A stretch of DNA of 6,808 nucleotides from Acholeplasmataceae bacterium (GTDB taxonomy: Bacteria; Bacillota_I; Bacilli_A; Acholeplasmatales; Acholeplasmataceae). Positions 6,150-6,808 of the stretch are shown here, in pieces. Where the stretch lies: contig DNNX01000035.1 of NCBI GenBank assembly GCA_003497445.1, positions 1 to 6,808 on the forward strand, written 5' to 3'. Each line of letters begins with the position of its first letter. Position 1 is the stretch's first letter. Both the position numbers and the translations under genes were made by a program. The notes beneath the pieces were generated by a model. It was not told where the DNA came from and searched no databases. It worked only from the letters and a program-made list of their open reading frames with translations.

Positions 6150-6808
6150 TCAATTTTCTATGATGACACCTTGACCAAGTTTGTAACCATAACCCCAAAC
6201 AGTTTCAATGATCTTTGGCTTCTTATCGTTTAATTCGATTTTCTTTCTTAGGTTTCTTATGTGTACATTAATGACATTTTCTGTAAAAAATAATGCTTTA
6301 CTCCACAAATGATAAAATATCTCTTCCTTTGAAAGTGTTACATTGGGATTCGATACAAATAATTGTAACAATTCAAATTCTTTCACTGTCAAACTAATTC
6401 TTTTTTGACCTTGATAGACTTGTCTCAGTCCAAAATCAATTTTAAGATGTTTAAATGATACAGACCCTTTTTTTAAATGTTGGATCAGGTTGATACGCTT
6501 TAACAAATTTCTTAATTTAAACACAATGTATGTAACATCTTCTTCGATATGGAAGTATTCATCAATACCTTGCTTAACAAGTTGCAATCGTTTATGAATA
6601 TCGTGAAACTTAGAAACAACAACAATAGGTATATGTTTTAAACTTTGAATGATATTAATGAGATGCGACTCTAATTCTAAGTCTAAGCTATACAGCATGA
6701 CCATATCACAACAACGGTTTTGAAGTTTTTGAAGTTGTGGTGGATGATCGATATAATGATATGAAAATTCTAAATCTTTTTTCTCATCTTTTTCAAACTT
6801 AAACTTAG
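6150..6808 (-). CDS. OmpR/PhoB-type response regulator with degenerate receiver, 5' end outside window
   Basis: The frame stays open from the stop (TGA, 6150-6152) to the right edge, giving 218 visible codons. An internal ATG at 6702-6704 is not the start: it has no Shine-Dalgarno and would cut the receiver domain in half, and upstream codons continue a receiver-like sequence. From the edge, residues 1-95 are the later part of a receiver domain: CCDMVMLYSLDLE (32-44) aligns with the usual PDLVLLDLMLP, placing Tyr39 at the phosphorylated Asp; IPIVVVS (64-70) has Ser for the conserved Ser/Thr; and GIDEYFHIEED (80-90) aligns with GADDYLTKPF, with the conserved Lys lost. Residues about 118-213 are a winged-helix DNA-binding domain, with SLTVKEFELLQLF (132-144), VINVHIRNLRKKIE (172-185) and ETVWGYGYKLG (200-210). 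It is probably a DNA-binding regulator that does not use normal phosphorylation. No sensor kinase is seen here. Its target genes are unknown; the terminator separates it from the trio below. Confidence 0.88.
   Translation of the reverse strand, partial: KFKFEKDEKKDLEFSYHYIDHPPQLQKLQNRCCDMVMLYSLDLELESHLINIIQSLKHIPIVVVSKFHDIHKRLQLVKQGIDEYFHIEEDVTYIVFKLRNLLKRINLIQHLKKGSVSFKHLKIDFGLRQVYQGQKRISLTVKEFELLQLFVSNPNVTLSKEEIFYHLWSKALFFTENVINVHIRNLRKKIELNDKKPKIIETVWGYGYKLGQGVIIEN

Noticed and set aside
6114..6155. Possible promoter TTGATA, 18 bp, TATTAG for the S51-like gene overlapping the terminator
   Set aside because: The -10 box is poor and transcription would start almost at the ATG, leaving no room for the ribosome site; the terminator explains the sequence better.
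6150..6704. Response regulator starting at the ATG at 6704 as a complete stand-alone gene
   Set aside because: No Shine-Dalgarno precedes that ATG, and the same frame continues open to the window edge with receiver-like sequence, so the gene is cut by the edge rather than short.
1..6808. CRISPR arrays, insertion sequences, tRNA or rRNA genes, riboswitches
   Set aside because: No direct-repeat array, transposase, inverted-repeat ends, RNA-gene motifs or long structured leader were seen; the window is nearly all coding and the longest non-coding stretch is under 100 bases.

Overview
The window is AT-rich and every gene lies on the minus strand, so transcription runs from high to low coordinates. 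Tryptophan is encoded by TGG, and three genes end in TGA, so the standard genetic code is in use. AT-richness, standard-code TGA stops, short ATGA gene overlaps and a glycoside phosphorylase/laminarinase locus together suggest an Acholeplasma-like Mollicute or a related low-GC Firmicute. This is an inference; there is no rRNA or other marker gene in the window. Acholeplasma laidlawii is known to have a characterised GH94 laminaribiose phosphorylase.

Layout in the direction of transcription: (1) An OmpR/PhoB-type response regulator enters from the right edge (5' end missing) and ends at 6150, directly followed by a Rho-independent terminator. Its receiver domain has a Tyr where the phospho-accepting Asp should be. 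(2) A tightly packed trio follows, with two 4-bp ATGA overlaps: an S51/peptidase E-like protein (5439-6113), an unrecognised two-TM membrane protein (4723-5442) and a cytosolic GH30 glycosidase (3425-4726). (3) A short intergenic region (3347-3424) carries a very good sigma-A promoter (TTTACA, 17 bp, TATAAT) and, right at the predicted transcription start, a 14-bp LacI-type operator with a central CG. (4) This promoter drives a GH94 glycoside phosphorylase (896-3346), a GH16 laminarinase-type beta-glucanase (174-893) and a LacI-family repressor whose first 57 codons are visible before the left edge.

Together the locus looks like an intracellular beta-1,3 (and possibly beta-1,6) glucan oligosaccharide pathway. 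GH16 would cut oligosaccharides internally, GH30 would remove or cut a second linkage type, and GH94 would phosphorolyse the disaccharide to glucose 1-phosphate plus glucose, saving ATP. None of the three enzymes has a signal peptide, so an importer must be encoded elsewhere. The distal LacI protein is the natural candidate to repress its own operon through the operator. The most unusual elements are the pseudo-receiver regulator and the uncharacterised membrane protein translationally coupled to GH30 and the S51 protein. I did not see evidence for a wholly new defence or mobile system.
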